Part shown: positions 1-8,473 of the stretch, one piece after another | Layout of the letters: each line of letters starts with the position of its first letter | Position numbering within the stretch: the stretch's first letter is position 1 | Origin: Streptomyces sp. ICC1 | GTDB taxonomy: Bacteria; Actinomycetota; Actinomycetes; Streptomycetales; Streptomycetaceae | NCBI RefSeq assembly: GCF_003287935.1 | Contig: NZ_CP030287.1 | Location: 6,031,022-6,095,021, forward strand | Length of the DNA stretch: 64,000 bases | Direction of reading: 5' to 3' | Made by a program: the position numbers and the translations under genes | The notes under the pieces: model-generated | Seen by the model: the letters and a program-made list of their open reading frames with translations, nothing else | Databases searched by the model: none | Told to the model about the DNA's origin: nothing

Positions 1-1
1 C

Positions 2-196
2 GGTTGCGCGCTGTCCGAGGACCAACTGCGCGCGGCCTCGCCGTTCAGCTGTCTTGCCGTGAATCGGCTGGCCGGCAAGGAAGCCATCGCCGGTGCGCGC
101 GCAGAACTGCGCGCGCACCTGCTCGCCGACGCGGCGTACAGCAATCCGCACGCCCTGGAGGCCGGATCGATGCACGCGGTGCTACGCCACAACTGA
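2..196 (+). CDS. RiPP-precursor-like peptide, 3' part (paralogue of the next gene)
   Basis: The gene starts outside the window; the last 64 codons are present. The visible part opens with GCALSEDQLRAASPFSCL, almost the same as residues in the next gene, and both continue through an LAG-K-AIA-AR--LRA-LLAD block before the tails diverge and end in VLRHN here and VLRTG there. The two are tandem paralogues 34 bp apart. A conserved helical leader-like region followed by a variable tail fits a substrate of RiPP tailoring enzymes. No modifying enzyme is visible, so one would have to lie to the left. Family assignment is inference. Confidence 0.6.
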   Translation, partial: GCALSEDQLRAASPFSCLAVNRLAGKEAIAGARAELRAHLLADAAYSNPHALEAGSMHAVLRHN

Positions 197-230
197 CGCG
201 CCGCACTTACTTGCTGGGGGAGGGGACACC

Positions 231-560
231 ATGCCGTCAACCATGTCCGAAACCAAGCTGCAGATCCCGCCGAGGGTCGCCGATCGGCTGCTCGATCTGC
301 TCGCGACCGACGACGCCTTCCGCGAGCTGTTCCAGCAGAACCGCCACGCCGCCCTGGTGGAGGCCGGTTACGAACTGTCCGAAGATCAGCTGCGCGCGGC
401 CTCCCCGTTCAGCTGCCTGATCGTGGATCAACTGGCCGGCAAAGCGGCCATCGCCGACGCCCGCGACCAGTTGCGCGCCTACCTGCTGGCCGACGGAACG
501 CACACCGTCGTCTTCGCCCTGGCGGACGACCCGACCCACACGGTACTGCGCACCGGCTGA
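231..560 (+). CDS. NHLP-type RiPP precursor-like peptide, 109 aa
   Basis: The ATG at 231 follows a strong ribosome site (GGGGGAGGGG) at 8-nt spacing. Residues about 15-55 contain LLDLLATDDAFRELFQQN and then AALVEAGYELSEDQL, the pattern of NHLP/nitrile-hydratase-like leader peptides of putative modified peptides (helix, D-x-x-FR--F, then A-L-x-x-x-G). After it comes SPFSCLIVDQLAGK with a single Cys, then a Thr/His-containing tail (THTVVFALADDPTHTVLRTG). It is the intact paralogue of the partial gene upstream. No cleavage GG is obvious, so the core boundary is unknown. The function as a modified peptide is inferred from leader similarity only. Confidence 0.6.
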   Translation: MPSTMSETKLQIPPRVADRLLDLLATDDAFRELFQQNRHAALVEAGYELSEDQLRAASPFSCLIVDQLAGKAAIADARDQLRAYLLADGTHTVVFALADDPTHTVLRTG

Positions 561-598
561 CCACGGTTTACTACCGTCACATAGGAAGGGGTGTGGAC

Positions 599-928
599 AT
601 GGCACTGGCCAAAAGGGGATCGCGGCTCATCACGGTGGGCGACACAACCTACCGGTGGCGGCTCCGCGGACGGCCGACCTACGGCCAGGCGCTGGGCTGG
701 TCCCCCCTCTCCTACGCGGTCGAACACGCCGAGACTCCCGGCACCACACTGGTGATCACCACCAACCAACCGCACCCGAGCAACTGGGTGGGAGCACAAG
801 GCAGCCCGATCGTGCCCGCCCAAGTGGCTGACAGCATCCGCACCGCACTCACCACCGGTTGGATGCCCGGCAGCCCCGGCTCACCGTTCCACCTCGACCA
901 GTCAGCCGGCTTCGGCTCCTCCGATTGA
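599..928 (+). CDS. hypothetical protein, 109 aa
   Basis: I do not recognise a named family. The ATG at 599 sits 8 nt after AGGAAGGG and is preferred over the in-frame GTG at 593, which would be too close to it. The protein is basic at the start (ALAKRGSRL), then reads ITVGDTTYRWRLRGRPTYGQ, a beta-rich segment, and ends with a flexible GSPGSPFHLDQ tail. There is no signal peptide, membrane segment or cysteine. It lies 38 bp after the peptide gene on the same strand and may be co-transcribed with it. A link to peptide maturation is possible but not supported by any motif. Confidence 0.55.
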   Translation: MALAKRGSRLITVGDTTYRWRLRGRPTYGQALGWSPLSYAVEHAETPGTTLVITTNQPHPSNWVGAQGSPIVPAQVADSIRTALTTGWMPGSPGSPFHLDQSAGFGSSD

Positions 929-1559
929 CCCGCCCGACCTCTGGCAGGTGGTCCCGAGCAGCGCTCGAAGACCACCACGGAACTCCACGCAGGCCATCCG
1001 TACGCGACCTGGTTCAGCCCCTCGCCACGCGGTGCGCCCGCCTGCCGGTCACGGCTACCCGTGCCCGTGAACCGGACGGCGATCGAAAGCGGTGCTGCGC
1101 GAGGGCTTCAACGCTGGCCTGGAATCCGCTGCGCCCCTCTCCGACATGGACGTCGTAGGCGCCGCCCGCGGAACAAGCCGGCCCCGCCCACCGGCCGGCC
1201 GCCGTGTCCGCCGAAGCCGCCAGGTGTGGACGCTGGCGCGGTGGGGGAGGTGTCCCGCGGCGGCGGGCCAAAGCGCGGATGGGGCCGTACTCCGAAACAG
1301 GCCGGGGCCTCTTTCCTCGGGGGAGTTTCCACCGGTCTGGTTTTTGAACGGCTCGCTGTGTGTACTGACGTGCTTCCCGGCGGGCTGGTCAGGCCGGGGA
1401 ACATCGGCTGCCGATAAGGACGTATCACCCGGGATTCACGACAAGATCCATATGGTGCGCCTTGTATCGCCGATCTCGCTGACAGAGTCATTCCAGGCGT
1501 CGCGCACCGGAAAGCCGGTGCCTGCGCCGATACCTGAACACAGTTCTCGGGAGGACTCC
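929..1559. other. 631-bp gap without a convincing gene
   Basis: Reading frames on both strands here are short or Arg/Pro-rich with no family signal. One open frame runs through from 1092 into the next gene, but its N-terminal part is low-complexity and has no ribosome site, so I treat it as non-coding. The last 100 bp are less GC-rich and probably hold the promoter of the gene starting at 1560. Confidence 0.5.
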
Positions 1560-2374
1560 ATGAACGTATGTCAGCGAATATCCACCGCTCTGCCTGTCTG
1601 CGCGAGCACGACCGCAGGCGCGGTCGTGCTCGGCATGGCAGGCGCCGCCTCGGCGAGTGAAGCGACGGATGCGGATCGGACCGCGCAGGTGGTGGAGTCC
1701 GCCACGGGTACCGGGGCCGTGGCCCGGGCCCCGGGGAAGGGCGTGAGCGTCCCGCCCAGCGCGGCCGGCGCCGTGAAGGCGAGGACGGCCGACGGGGGGT
1801 CGGTCTCGATCGGCCTGCCTCAGACGAAGAACGTTCCGGGTGCGAAGGCGGGCAGGGGAACCACCGTCTACCCGGGCGCCGCCCCCTCCACGGACCTGGC
1901 CGTACAAGCCACCCCCGAAGGCGGCGTGCGCGCTCTGGCCGTCCTCAAGGACAAGACCGCACCGCGCGAGCAGCGGTACGCCATCGGACTGCCCGACGGC
2001 ACCCGCCTGGTGAAGGCCGGCACCGGGGCCGTCGCCGCGGTCGGAAGGGACGGCAAGGTCCTCGGCGCCTTCGCCGCCCCGTGGGCCAAGGGCGCGGACG
2101 GCAGGGAGCTGCCCACCGACTACCGGATCGAGGGCAATGTCCTCGTCCAGTCGGTGCAGACCACTGGGTCCACCGCCTTCCCCGTTGTCGCCGACCCCTG
2201 GTACGACCCTCCTCGTGGGAAAGCTGGGACACCATCAAGTGCGTCGCCGGCCAGAGCCAGGACGGGGCGATCTACGGAGCTGCGGGCGGAGCCCTGGCCG
2301 GCCCTGAGGCCATCGGCCCCGGAGCCGTAGGCGGAGCTGTGGCCGGCACCGTGGTCGGGATGAAGAACTGCTGA
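1560..2374 (+). pseudogene. secreted glycine-zipper protein with a frameshift near 2205-2212
   Basis: The ATG at 1560 follows GGGAGG. A signal peptide is clear (ISTALPVCASTTAGAVVLG to about residue 35, ending ASA). The body is a long extracytoplasmic domain with repeated beta-like GxxxVxxPxx segments. The reading frame stays sensible through VVADPWYD and then becomes Arg/Pro-rich. One frame over, SSWESWDTIKCVAGQSQDG continues into a glycine-zipper tail (GAAGGALAGP, GAVGGAVAGTVVG) ending in KNC at 2374. A single missing C in the CCC run near 2206-2209 would restore one protein of about 271 residues. It could be a real mutation or a base-calling error. The family (secreted, ending in a membrane-inserting Gly-zipper) is common in Streptomyces and has no known function. 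Confidence 0.6.
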
Positions 2375-2420
2375 CCACGGTGGTGCCAGTCCGTCACCAT
2401 CGGCTCGCGAGGGAGGACAC

Positions 2421-2645
2421 GTGACACCTCAGACTCCTCCTGAGGGGAAACCGACTGTGTGGATCGTCGTCGTGGCCGCCGTGGCGCCGTGGAGTGCGAT
2501 GTCCTTCCTCGACATCCATCCAGCGTGGCTGATCGTCCTCCTGACGGGCTCGGCCGTGGCAATCAGCGTCCTGGGCGTCCGGTTCTACTACCGGCACCGG
2601 ATGCTCCGGTACTTCCGGAAACACCCCGACGCCCCTGCCGGGTAA
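2421..2645 (+). CDS. small two-helix membrane protein, 74 aa
   Basis: The GTG start at 2421 follows GAGGGAGG, 46 bp after the frameshifted Gly-zipper gene, and the two are probably co-transcribed. Hydrophobic stretches at about residues 13-28 (WIVVVAAVAPWSAMSF) and 34-52 (AWLIVLLTGSAVAISVLGV) predict two membrane segments with a short basic C-terminus (YYRHRMLRYFRKH). No known family is recognised. The pairing with a secreted Gly-zipper protein is suggestive of a partner or immunity role, but nothing in the sequence shows it. Confidence 0.6.
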   Translation: MTPQTPPEGKPTVWIVVVAAVAPWSAMSFLDIHPAWLIVLLTGSAVAISVLGVRFYYRHRMLRYFRKHPDAPAG

Positions 2646-2897
2646 CACGCAACGGACCCCAGGCCGCCCTGCCGACGACGTCTCGCACCCGACTCCACCA
2701 GGAGCGGGCTCCGCCGAGGACATGGTCCTGTCCTCCCCAGCCGTTCCTGACGCGCTTCGACAGACGCAGGGCGGACTTGGGAAGCGCGCTCGGCCCGACG
2801 GGCATGACGGGCATTACGTGCATCCGGGCCCGTCACGCCGCCGTGGCCTGCCGGGGCTCCCGTGAGCGGGGCGCACGCGGCAAAGGAGACTGTGGGC

Positions 2898-3496
2898 ATG
2901 GATGATGCGTTCACACCCCTTCGGCGAGCTGTCGGTCTGCTGCCCGAGGACGCCGTGGCAGAGAACGGTCAGACGGTCGGGGATGTCCGCGAGGACGTCA
3001 GGCGCCAGGAGTGGGAGATGGTGCTCGGCGTTCTCGAAGAGATCGGGGACGTCCATCCGGTGTCCGTGGATTTCTGGGAGCTTCTCGCCGAAGCCGCTCG
3101 GCAGATGAGGCTCGACCGCAGCCGCCGTTGGTGTCAGTGGCGGGGCTGGGAAGTCCAGCACGGCACGGTCCGGGCAACGTTGAGTCTGCTGGATCCGGCG
3201 GACGGCGGACGGCGGACGGCGGACGTCGAACCGTCGTTTCCGGTGACGGTCGGCTCAGACCGATGTGGGACATCGGCAGTCACACCACGGACGAAGAACG
3301 AGCGCTCAGCATCGCAAGGCTGTGGGTGGAGTTCGAGCCGCAGCTCGGCCCTGGAGAGACAGCCGACGTTCGCCTTGCTCCCGTGAAGCCCGCGCAGTGG
3401 CAGCGGCTGCGGCCCGGTGACGTGATCTTCATGCACGAAGGCCAACTTGTCAGCGGCATCGCCGAGATCATCGAGGTCCTGCCGCCTCGGGTTTGA
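2898..3496 (+). pseudogene. hypothetical protein split in two frames at a 7-bp tandem repeat
   Basis: The ATG at 2898 follows AAAGGAG. The first part (VGLLPEDAVAENGQTV, then RRQEWEMVLGVLEEIGDVHP and WCQWRGWEVQHGTVRATLS) is a soluble helical domain. After it lie four copies of GGCGGAC (3197-3224). In this frame the text then becomes nonsense. Two bases over it continues TVVSGDGRLRPMWDIG, then LWVEFEPQLGPGETADVRLAP and PGDVIFMHEGQLVSGIAEII, a beta-barrel domain resembling translation-factor-like domains, ending at 3496. Five or two repeat copies would put both halves in one frame as a protein of about 200 residues. I read it as one gene inactivated, or switchable, by repeat slippage. Confidence 0.6.
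3197..3224 (+). repeat. 4 x GGCGGAC tandem repeat inside a coding region
   Basis: Four perfect 7-bp units lie exactly at the point where the two halves of the surrounding gene change frame. A 7-bp unit shifts the frame by one per copy gained or lost. Confidence 0.85.
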
Positions 3497-3853
3497 GGCC
3501 ACTGGGTCAGGTAGTTGCGAGATGCCCGCGGGGACGGCTGGCAGCCGTGGCAGGTGGCCGTTGAGCCGTCCGGGCCTCGTGACGGTCGGTTCCAGCGGAT
3601 GGCTGAAGGCTCGCCGGCGTATCCGCTGCGGCGCCCGCCCCCTGCCCGGCGCGGACGCCGGACCGCGACCGCGAAGGCGGGGACCGGTGCTGCGGTCGGG
3701 CCGGATGCCGCCCGGAGTCCAGTGACGAGGGTGAAGCGCGGGCCCGTCGGCAGCCTTTGCGGGCGCGGCAGGGCGACCGGCATGTCCGATATCAGCCGCA
3801 TGGTCGGCCGATCGGTCCCTGGTTCCTTGCGGCTCGCGCAGGACAATCGTCGT

Positions 3854-4948
3854 ATGCCCCTCTCGAAATTGGCGTTTCCCGTCGCCGTCAGCGCAGTCTT
3901 CGCCTTGATTCCCCCGGCGCATGACGTCTCCGCCTCGGAGGGCTCCCCTTCGACGGCCTCGGCAGCCTGCAAGGGCGCCAGGACCTGCTACGTGGACGTG
4001 TCCGTCGCCCAGATCTGGGAGAGCCCCGACAAGGTGCGGACGGTGGACGCGAAGGCGCTCACCAACCCGGTCGACATCCGGGGCTGGTTCGCCGCGATGG
4101 CCCACGACATCAACCTGCGCCGCGACGTTCCGGGTGAGACGCAGGCCCTGTACGGGGGCCGGGTCACCGTGGTGGACACGATGACCAAGGACGGTGTGCT
4201 CTGGGACAAGGTGACGGTCCACGGCCAGCCCACGCCCAGGGATACGGCCGGCTACCCCGGCTGGGTGCCCGACCGGCAGTTGACCAAGCTCCGTAAGAAG
4301 GCCCCGCCCGGCACGACCGCGGAGCGAGTCACCAACCCGACGGCCCGGGGCTACGGCTCTCGTCAGGCACTGGCGGCGGGGGCGCCGTCCAAGGGCGGCA
4401 CCGAGTACTCCTTCAACACGGAGTTCGCCGTGAAGCCCGTCGTGGGCGCCCCTTCCGTGGTGGAGGCCCGTGCCAACGACGGCAGCCCGCTCTACTTCAA
4501 GCGCGGCGACCTCGCGAAGGTCCCGGCGTCCGGGGTGACCGGCGACGACGTGGTCGCCGAAGCCCGCAGGTTCCTCGGTCTGGAGTACCTGTGGTCCGGC
4601 ACGGCCGGGTTCGGCTACGACTGCTCCGGCCTGACGAGCCAGGTGTACTCCGCCCTCGGCATCACCATCCCGCGCGACAGCCAGCCGCAGTTCGACGCGG
4701 GCGGCGGCGCGGCGCCCGAGGGCTCGGCCGAGGGCGAGCGGATCACCTCGCCGACCGACCTCCTGCCCGGCGACGTCCTGGGCTTCGGCAGCAGCACCTC
4801 GAACGTCAGCCATGTGGGCATCTACATCGGGAGGAACGACAAGGGCGAACCGATGATGATCAACTCGCCCAGGACAGGGGAAAGCGTGAGGGAGGAGCCC
4901 ATGGCGAACCGCCCGTTCGTGGGTGCCACCCGCTTCATCGGATCCTGA
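3854..4948 (+). CDS. secreted NlpC/P60 cell-wall hydrolase with SH3-like domain, 364 aa
   Basis: The ATG at 3854 opens a signal peptide (LAFPVAVSAVFALIPPA). Residues about 40-150 form an SH3-like region (CYVDVSVAQIWESP, then WDKVTVHG and GWVPDRQL). Residues about 225-364 are an NlpC/P60 peptidase: GYDCSGLTSQVYSALG with the nucleophile Cys257, and NVSHVGIYIG with His320; NSPRTG supplies the probable third residue. The family cleaves the D-Glu to diamino-acid bond of peptidoglycan stem peptides. It acts outside the membrane. No operon partner is evident; the start is chosen because the long upstream extension is low-complexity and lacks a signal. Confidence 0.9.
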   Translation: MPLSKLAFPVAVSAVFALIPPAHDVSASEGSPSTASAACKGARTCYVDVSVAQIWESPDKVRTVDAKALTNPVDIRGWFAAMAHDINLRRDVPGETQALYGGRVTVVDTMTKDGVLWDKVTVHGQPTPRDTAGYPGWVPDRQLTKLRKKAPPGTTAERVTNPTARGYGSRQALAAGAPSKGGTEYSFNTEFAVKPVVGAPSVVEARANDGSPLYFKRGDLAKVPASGVTGDDVVAEARRFLGLEYLWSGTAGFGYDCSGLTSQVYSALGITIPRDSQPQFDAGGGAAPEGSAEGERITSPTDLLPGDVLGFGSSTSNVSHVGIYIGRNDKGEPMMINSPRTGESVREEPMANRPFVGATRFIGS

Positions 4949-4998
4949 ACTCGGGTCCCGACCCCCGCCGGGGTCGGGGTGAGCGGACAGGAACAGCC

Positions 4999-5230
4999 AT
5001 GCGTCCTGTTCTCGTGGGGGCGCCGATGGCGGTACTGGCTGACGCCTTGACCGACCCGGCGCCCGCGGCAGCGGATACCGCCACGTACGAGGTGCCGTGC
5101 GGGAACCTGAGGCAGAAGTTCGTGCAGGCGGCGAGGAAGACGAAGGCGGTCAGTTCTGCGCTGCGACGGTCTAGGTCGGTACCCGCTCCCGCCGTTCCTC
5201 CGCGATCCCCTCGGCTACCGCTCCGAGCGC
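4999..5230 (+). pseudogene. possible remnant of a small secreted protein
   Basis: An ATG at 4999 with a weak AGGA site opens a signal-like stretch (VLVGAPMAVLADALTDPAPAAA) followed by TYEVPCGNLRQKFVQAARKT. After about 65 residues the frame becomes Pro/Arg-rich and stops much later. It may be a decayed gene or chance. No family is recognised. Confidence 0.2.
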
Positions 5231-5486
5231 CCGGTATCCCACATGGCTGTAAGAGCAGGGCGGAGAACCCCGTCGAGACGGTACGGGACCCCCGCCCGCC
5301 CTGCTCGCCGACGCCTCGCCGCTGCTGGCGGAGAGCGACGGCGACGGCCTCCCCGGGCGGGCGCCGCCTTTGGGGCCGGGTCGCTCACCGCTGGGCGCCG
5401 GCGGCCCTGCACCCGCCAGCCTGAGAGCGCCTGGCCGGCCCGGTGCAGGGAGTGCCGCCGGTTGGACGATCGGAGCGGACGTACGG
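5231..5486. other. no gene seen
   Basis: GC-rich sequence between the remnant above and the 3' end of the minus-strand TPR gene. No family, RNA or repeat signal was found. Confidence 0.4.
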
Positions 5487-6239
5487 TCACGGTGACTGCC
5501 CGGCGCGGCGCACGAGGGCGGCGAGTCGGTCCCGCCACTCGATCAGCCAGCGGAGCGGGGCTTGGGTGAGGTTCTCGTCGATGCCGTAGATCTTCACTCG
5601 CTCGGCCGCGACGAGCTGCTCCACGAGGGCGAGGGCCTCAACGAAGTCGCCGCGCCGCTCCAGCGCCCTGGCCAGCGGGCTCCGGGTGATCCGGGCCGCC
5701 TCCTCCCAGGCCGCACCGAGCGTCTCCTCCTCGGCGAGCAGGGTTCTCAACCGCCCGATCTCCTCGTCCGTGTCCCCGGCCTCGCCCAGGAGTTCGGCGA
5801 GATGGCGCCGATGCCGGTGCGTCTCCTGGTCGTCGGCGCCCAGGAACCGGGTCGTGTCCTCGAGCAGGGCCTGTAAGTCCGCGATCGCTCCGGGCAGGTC
5901 CCCGGTCGCACGGCGGTACCGGACGAGGTTGCCGCGTGCCCGCAAGGTGTCCGGGTGCCCGGGACCGGATTCCGCGGTGCGGTCCGCCACCTCCGCTTCG
6001 GTGAGGCTCAACGCGACGGCTGGGAAGCCCTCCCGGGAGAGCCAGAACGCCAGTGTCTCCCGGGCCCGAAGCGTGTCCGGATGCCTGGAGCCCAGCTTCC
6101 GGGCCAGGTAGTCGATCTGCTGCTGAGCCCGCGCCCCGGACAGGGAGTCCGGCCGATCCAGATGCCGGAAGCGCCGATTGGCCAGCCAGGTACGCGGGGT
6201 GTGCCGGCCGTGTGCCCGCTGCCGCTCCTCTGTGCCCAT
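5487..6239 (-). CDS. tetratricopeptide-repeat protein, 250 aa
   Basis: The start at 6239 has GGGGAGG 7 nt before it, better than the ATG at 6281. The protein carries kinesin-light-chain-type TPRs: LGSRHPDTLRARETLA and SGPGHPDTLRARGNLV are two near-identical H-P-D-T-L units 42 residues apart, followed by a third (LGADDQETHRHRRHLAELL). The C-terminal part contains a further helical repeat (RGDFVEALALVEQLVAAERV). Such proteins in Streptomyces are cytoplasmic protein-protein adaptors, often next to NB-ARC or kinase genes; no partner is present here. The specific role is unknown. Confidence 0.75.
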   Translation of the reverse strand: MGTEERQRAHGRHTPRTWLANRRFRHLDRPDSLSGARAQQQIDYLARKLGSRHPDTLRARETLAFWLSREGFPAVALSLTEAEVADRTAESGPGHPDTLRARGNLVRYRRATGDLPGAIADLQALLEDTTRFLGADDQETHRHRRHLAELLGEAGDTDEEIGRLRTLLAEEETLGAAWEEAARITRSPLARALERRGDFVEALALVEQLVAAERVKIYGIDENLTQAPLRWLIEWRDRLAALVRRAGQSP

Positions 6240-6442
6240 GCCCGGTCCTCCCCGCCGTCCGACGCCACCCCTCACAAGCATCCCCCAGTCCGGCGGGCGG
6301 GGGGAAGGCCGCGATCATCAGCGCGGGGTCCCGCAGCGGGCCGCCCAGTGCGAGACCGCCTCGAGCAGCGCGGCCAGCTGCACGTCACCGTCCTGTGACC
6401 GCTGCCGTTACGGCTGCTGGAGCCGGGGCCCGTCTTCATGGA

Positions 6443-6590
6443 CACCGCTGAACGCACCGCCCGTACGGGCGGCGCCCGAGTAGTCGTGGAGGAATGCGGG
6501 GATGTGCAGCTCGATGCCGAAGTGCCGGTGGACGGTGTTGTAGTAGGTGAAGAACCGCTCGCGGGTGTCGCGGGCAGCGGCCTACCATTC
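6443..6590 (-). pseudogene. IS transposase fragment (integrase-core C-terminus)
   Basis: Read on the minus strand, this segment gives RDTRERFFTYYNTVHRHFGI then ELHIPAFLHDYSGAA, the C-terminal signature of IS3/IS481-type DDE transposases (F--YN--H-H-GI). An in-frame stop lies just upstream of RDTRERFF and the rest of the gene is absent. It is an insertion-sequence relic. Confidence 0.6.
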
Positions 6591-6700
6591 ACCGGGCGAG
6601 GAGGCGTGGTCGCCACTGACACGGGGGTGGTGTTCGGGGCGGTCGTCACTGTCATGGGGCGGTGGACGTGCAGGTCACGTACTGACAGGAACGCGGGAGA

Positions 6701-7240
6701 TCGCAGGCGGCGCTGGTGCGTGAGGCGGAGCTGCGGGTGGGGCGGGCGCGGATTCCTGAGCGGGGCCGGATCGCCCGGGAGGTGCACGACACGGTCGCGC
6801 GCCCGGGTGGGGCAGGTCTCGATCACCGCCGACGCCCTGATGGCCGGCCGGCCTGACATTGCCGGGGACGTGGAGCTGATCCACCGAACCAGCCGGCACG
6901 CGCTGCTGGAGCTGCGGCAGATCCTCGGCGTCCTCACCGGGCCTCGCACCGACAGCGGTACAGACCCCTGCGAAGTGCCGGTCGGCACCGACGGCTTCCC
7001 CGACCTGATCGAGGCCACCCGCAGGGCGTGCGGCAGCCCCATCTCCTACACCGCCACCGGCGGTACCCGCGGGCTGGCGGAGCCGGTACGCCAGGCCGCG
7101 GGCACCGCACTGTCCAGGAAGCTCTGACCGATGCGGCGAAAAACGCCCGGCGCACCCGTCACCGTCCACGTGACCGCCAGGGCCGTAGATGACGGCGACT
7201 TCTACCCCGTGCTGTCGGTGTTCGTGGGAGGTGTCCGGAT
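6701..7240 (+). pseudogene. degenerate NarL-type sensor histidine kinase
   Basis: Pieces of a HisKA_3-type kinase appear in at least three frames in the right order: RGRIAREVHDTVA (phospho-acceptor His), then RPDIAGDVELIHRTSRHALL with ELRQILGVL, then VQEALTDAAKNARR (N-box of the ATPase domain), then APVTVHVTARAVDDGD. Each join needs a frameshift, and the sensor and G-box regions are missing. The gene is dead. Confidence 0.6.
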
Positions 7241-7410
7241 GGAGCTCCAGGCGCTTCTGTGGTGGCCGCAGCCCGTGCGTGGGAATCTCGTGGGTGGAGC
7301 ATGGGGTGTTGACGCACGACTGAGGGCACGGGCCCAAGTCGCCGTGCCCCGGGGCGAGATGGCCATGGGGTGGACGGGGAGAGTTCAGGTCTTGATCAAC
7401 TTGCGTTTTG

Positions 7411-7436
7411 ATGACATGTGAAATATCACATGTCAT
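7411..7436. promoter_or_regulatory. 26-bp perfect inverted repeat, operator candidate
   Basis: ATGACATGTGA (7411-7421), AATA, then TCACATGTCAT (7426-7436): 11-bp arms, exactly complementary, AT-rich in a GC-rich genome, 52 bp before the start codon at 7488. The position fits a dimeric regulator site overlapping the promoter of the secreted protein. Confidence 0.55.
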
Positions 7437-7487
7437 GCACATCGTCCGGGAACCCCTGGACGGCGCTTCACCTCAAGGAGGACCACC

Positions 7488-7946
7488 ATGAACCGCTTAG
7501 CTCTGCTCGCCGCCGGCACCGCAGGTCTGGCCGTTTTCGCGATCACCCCCGCCAGCGCCACCGCGCAGTCGGCCTCCACCGTCGCGACCGTCATCTCCTG
7601 CGGCCACTCGGGTCTCCAGGCAGGCCTGTCCACGCGGGTGTGTGCCGCGGTCACCGGCAACTCCGTCGAGTTCTACGGCACGGTCGGCCTCGCCGGCCCG
7701 CCCTCCCCGGGCAGCCCGGCGCCCGCCCCGAAGGAACTGATCACGACCCTGTCCGCGGAGGTCGTCGGCAGCACCGCCACGCCCAGCACCCAGACCAAGT
7801 CGGTCATCTTCACCTTGTCGAACCTCGAGGTGCACGGTCTGGTCACCACCGTCCCGTGCGGCTCGACCATCCACGGCACCTTCGGCGCGGCCTCGTTCCC
7901 CCGCCCGGCCAACCCGGTGGCCCACGAAGTCACCATCACCTGCTGA
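7488..7946 (+). CDS. small secreted protein with four cysteines, 152 aa
   Basis: The ATG at 7488 follows AAGGAGG at ideal spacing. A signal peptide ends about residue 26 (LALLAAGTAGLAVFAITPASA). The mature protein is Ser/Thr/Val-rich, beta-predicted, with four Cys (VISCGHSG, TRVCAAV, TVPCGST and the C-terminal TITC), probably forming two disulfides. No enzyme motif or anchor is present. It has its own promoter region with the palindrome at 7411-7436. I do not recognise the family; it is a typical Streptomyces exported small protein of unknown function. Confidence 0.75.
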   Translation: MNRLALLAAGTAGLAVFAITPASATAQSASTVATVISCGHSGLQAGLSTRVCAAVTGNSVEFYGTVGLAGPPSPGSPAPAPKELITTLSAEVVGSTATPSTQTKSVIFTLSNLEVHGLVTTVPCGSTIHGTFGAASFPRPANPVAHEVTITC

Positions 7947-8473
7947 GCACGTGACGCGTCGTGCCACGCACGACCCCTTCAGGCGCCGGGCCGGGTTGCC
8001 GTCCAGCCGTGTTCGAGGAGTTCGAAGGCGTGGGTGACGGCTTCCCGGGTCCTGCCGGTGGCGTTGCCCTGCGCGCCGCGGGGGGCCGAGAAGCACGCGT
8101 CCTGGCGCAGGAGCCTGCCCGGCTTCCCGGCCCTGGCGGGCGGCACGCGGAGTCCGGTGTTCGACCGGCGCGCGGTGGTCGCCTGGCGCCTGGAGCACGG
8201 CAAGCTCCACATCCCCACGACCCCGCCCGCCGCCAACGTGCGCGCCCGGGGCGTGGGTGGGCGCACCCCGGCGGGGTCGATGACCCGCTGCTCTGCCTGG
8301 CGGACGATGCCGAGACGCTGGGCGAACTGGGGTAGGGCGTCTGCGGGATGACCGTGCGGCGCGTGGCCGTGCCGGGGTGCGCACCTCTCGCGGTGATGGG
8401 CGATGTGCAGGTCTGCTGTCACCAAGCCGACGGCGGAAGCGAGCGAGGTGCCAGGCAGGGGTAGCGTTCCCGT
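7947..8473. other. gene debris without an intact gene
   Basis: A plus-strand stretch near 8120-8230 reads FPALAGGTRSPVFDRRAVVA then WRLEHGKLHIPT, resembling a winged-helix DNA-binding fragment. The minus strand near 7985-8060 reads REAVTHAFELLEHGW. Neither is part of a complete gene, and no start or ribosome site fits. I regard the region as decayed accessory DNA. Confidence 0.35.

Noticed and set aside
1092..1559. N-terminal extension of the secreted Gly-zipper protein
   Set aside because: It would place the signal peptide in the middle; the region is Arg/Pro-rich and lacks a ribosome site.
3515..3853. Coding extension before the NlpC/P60 gene
   Set aside because: Low-complexity, would bury the signal peptide; ATG 3854 gives a proper secreted protein.
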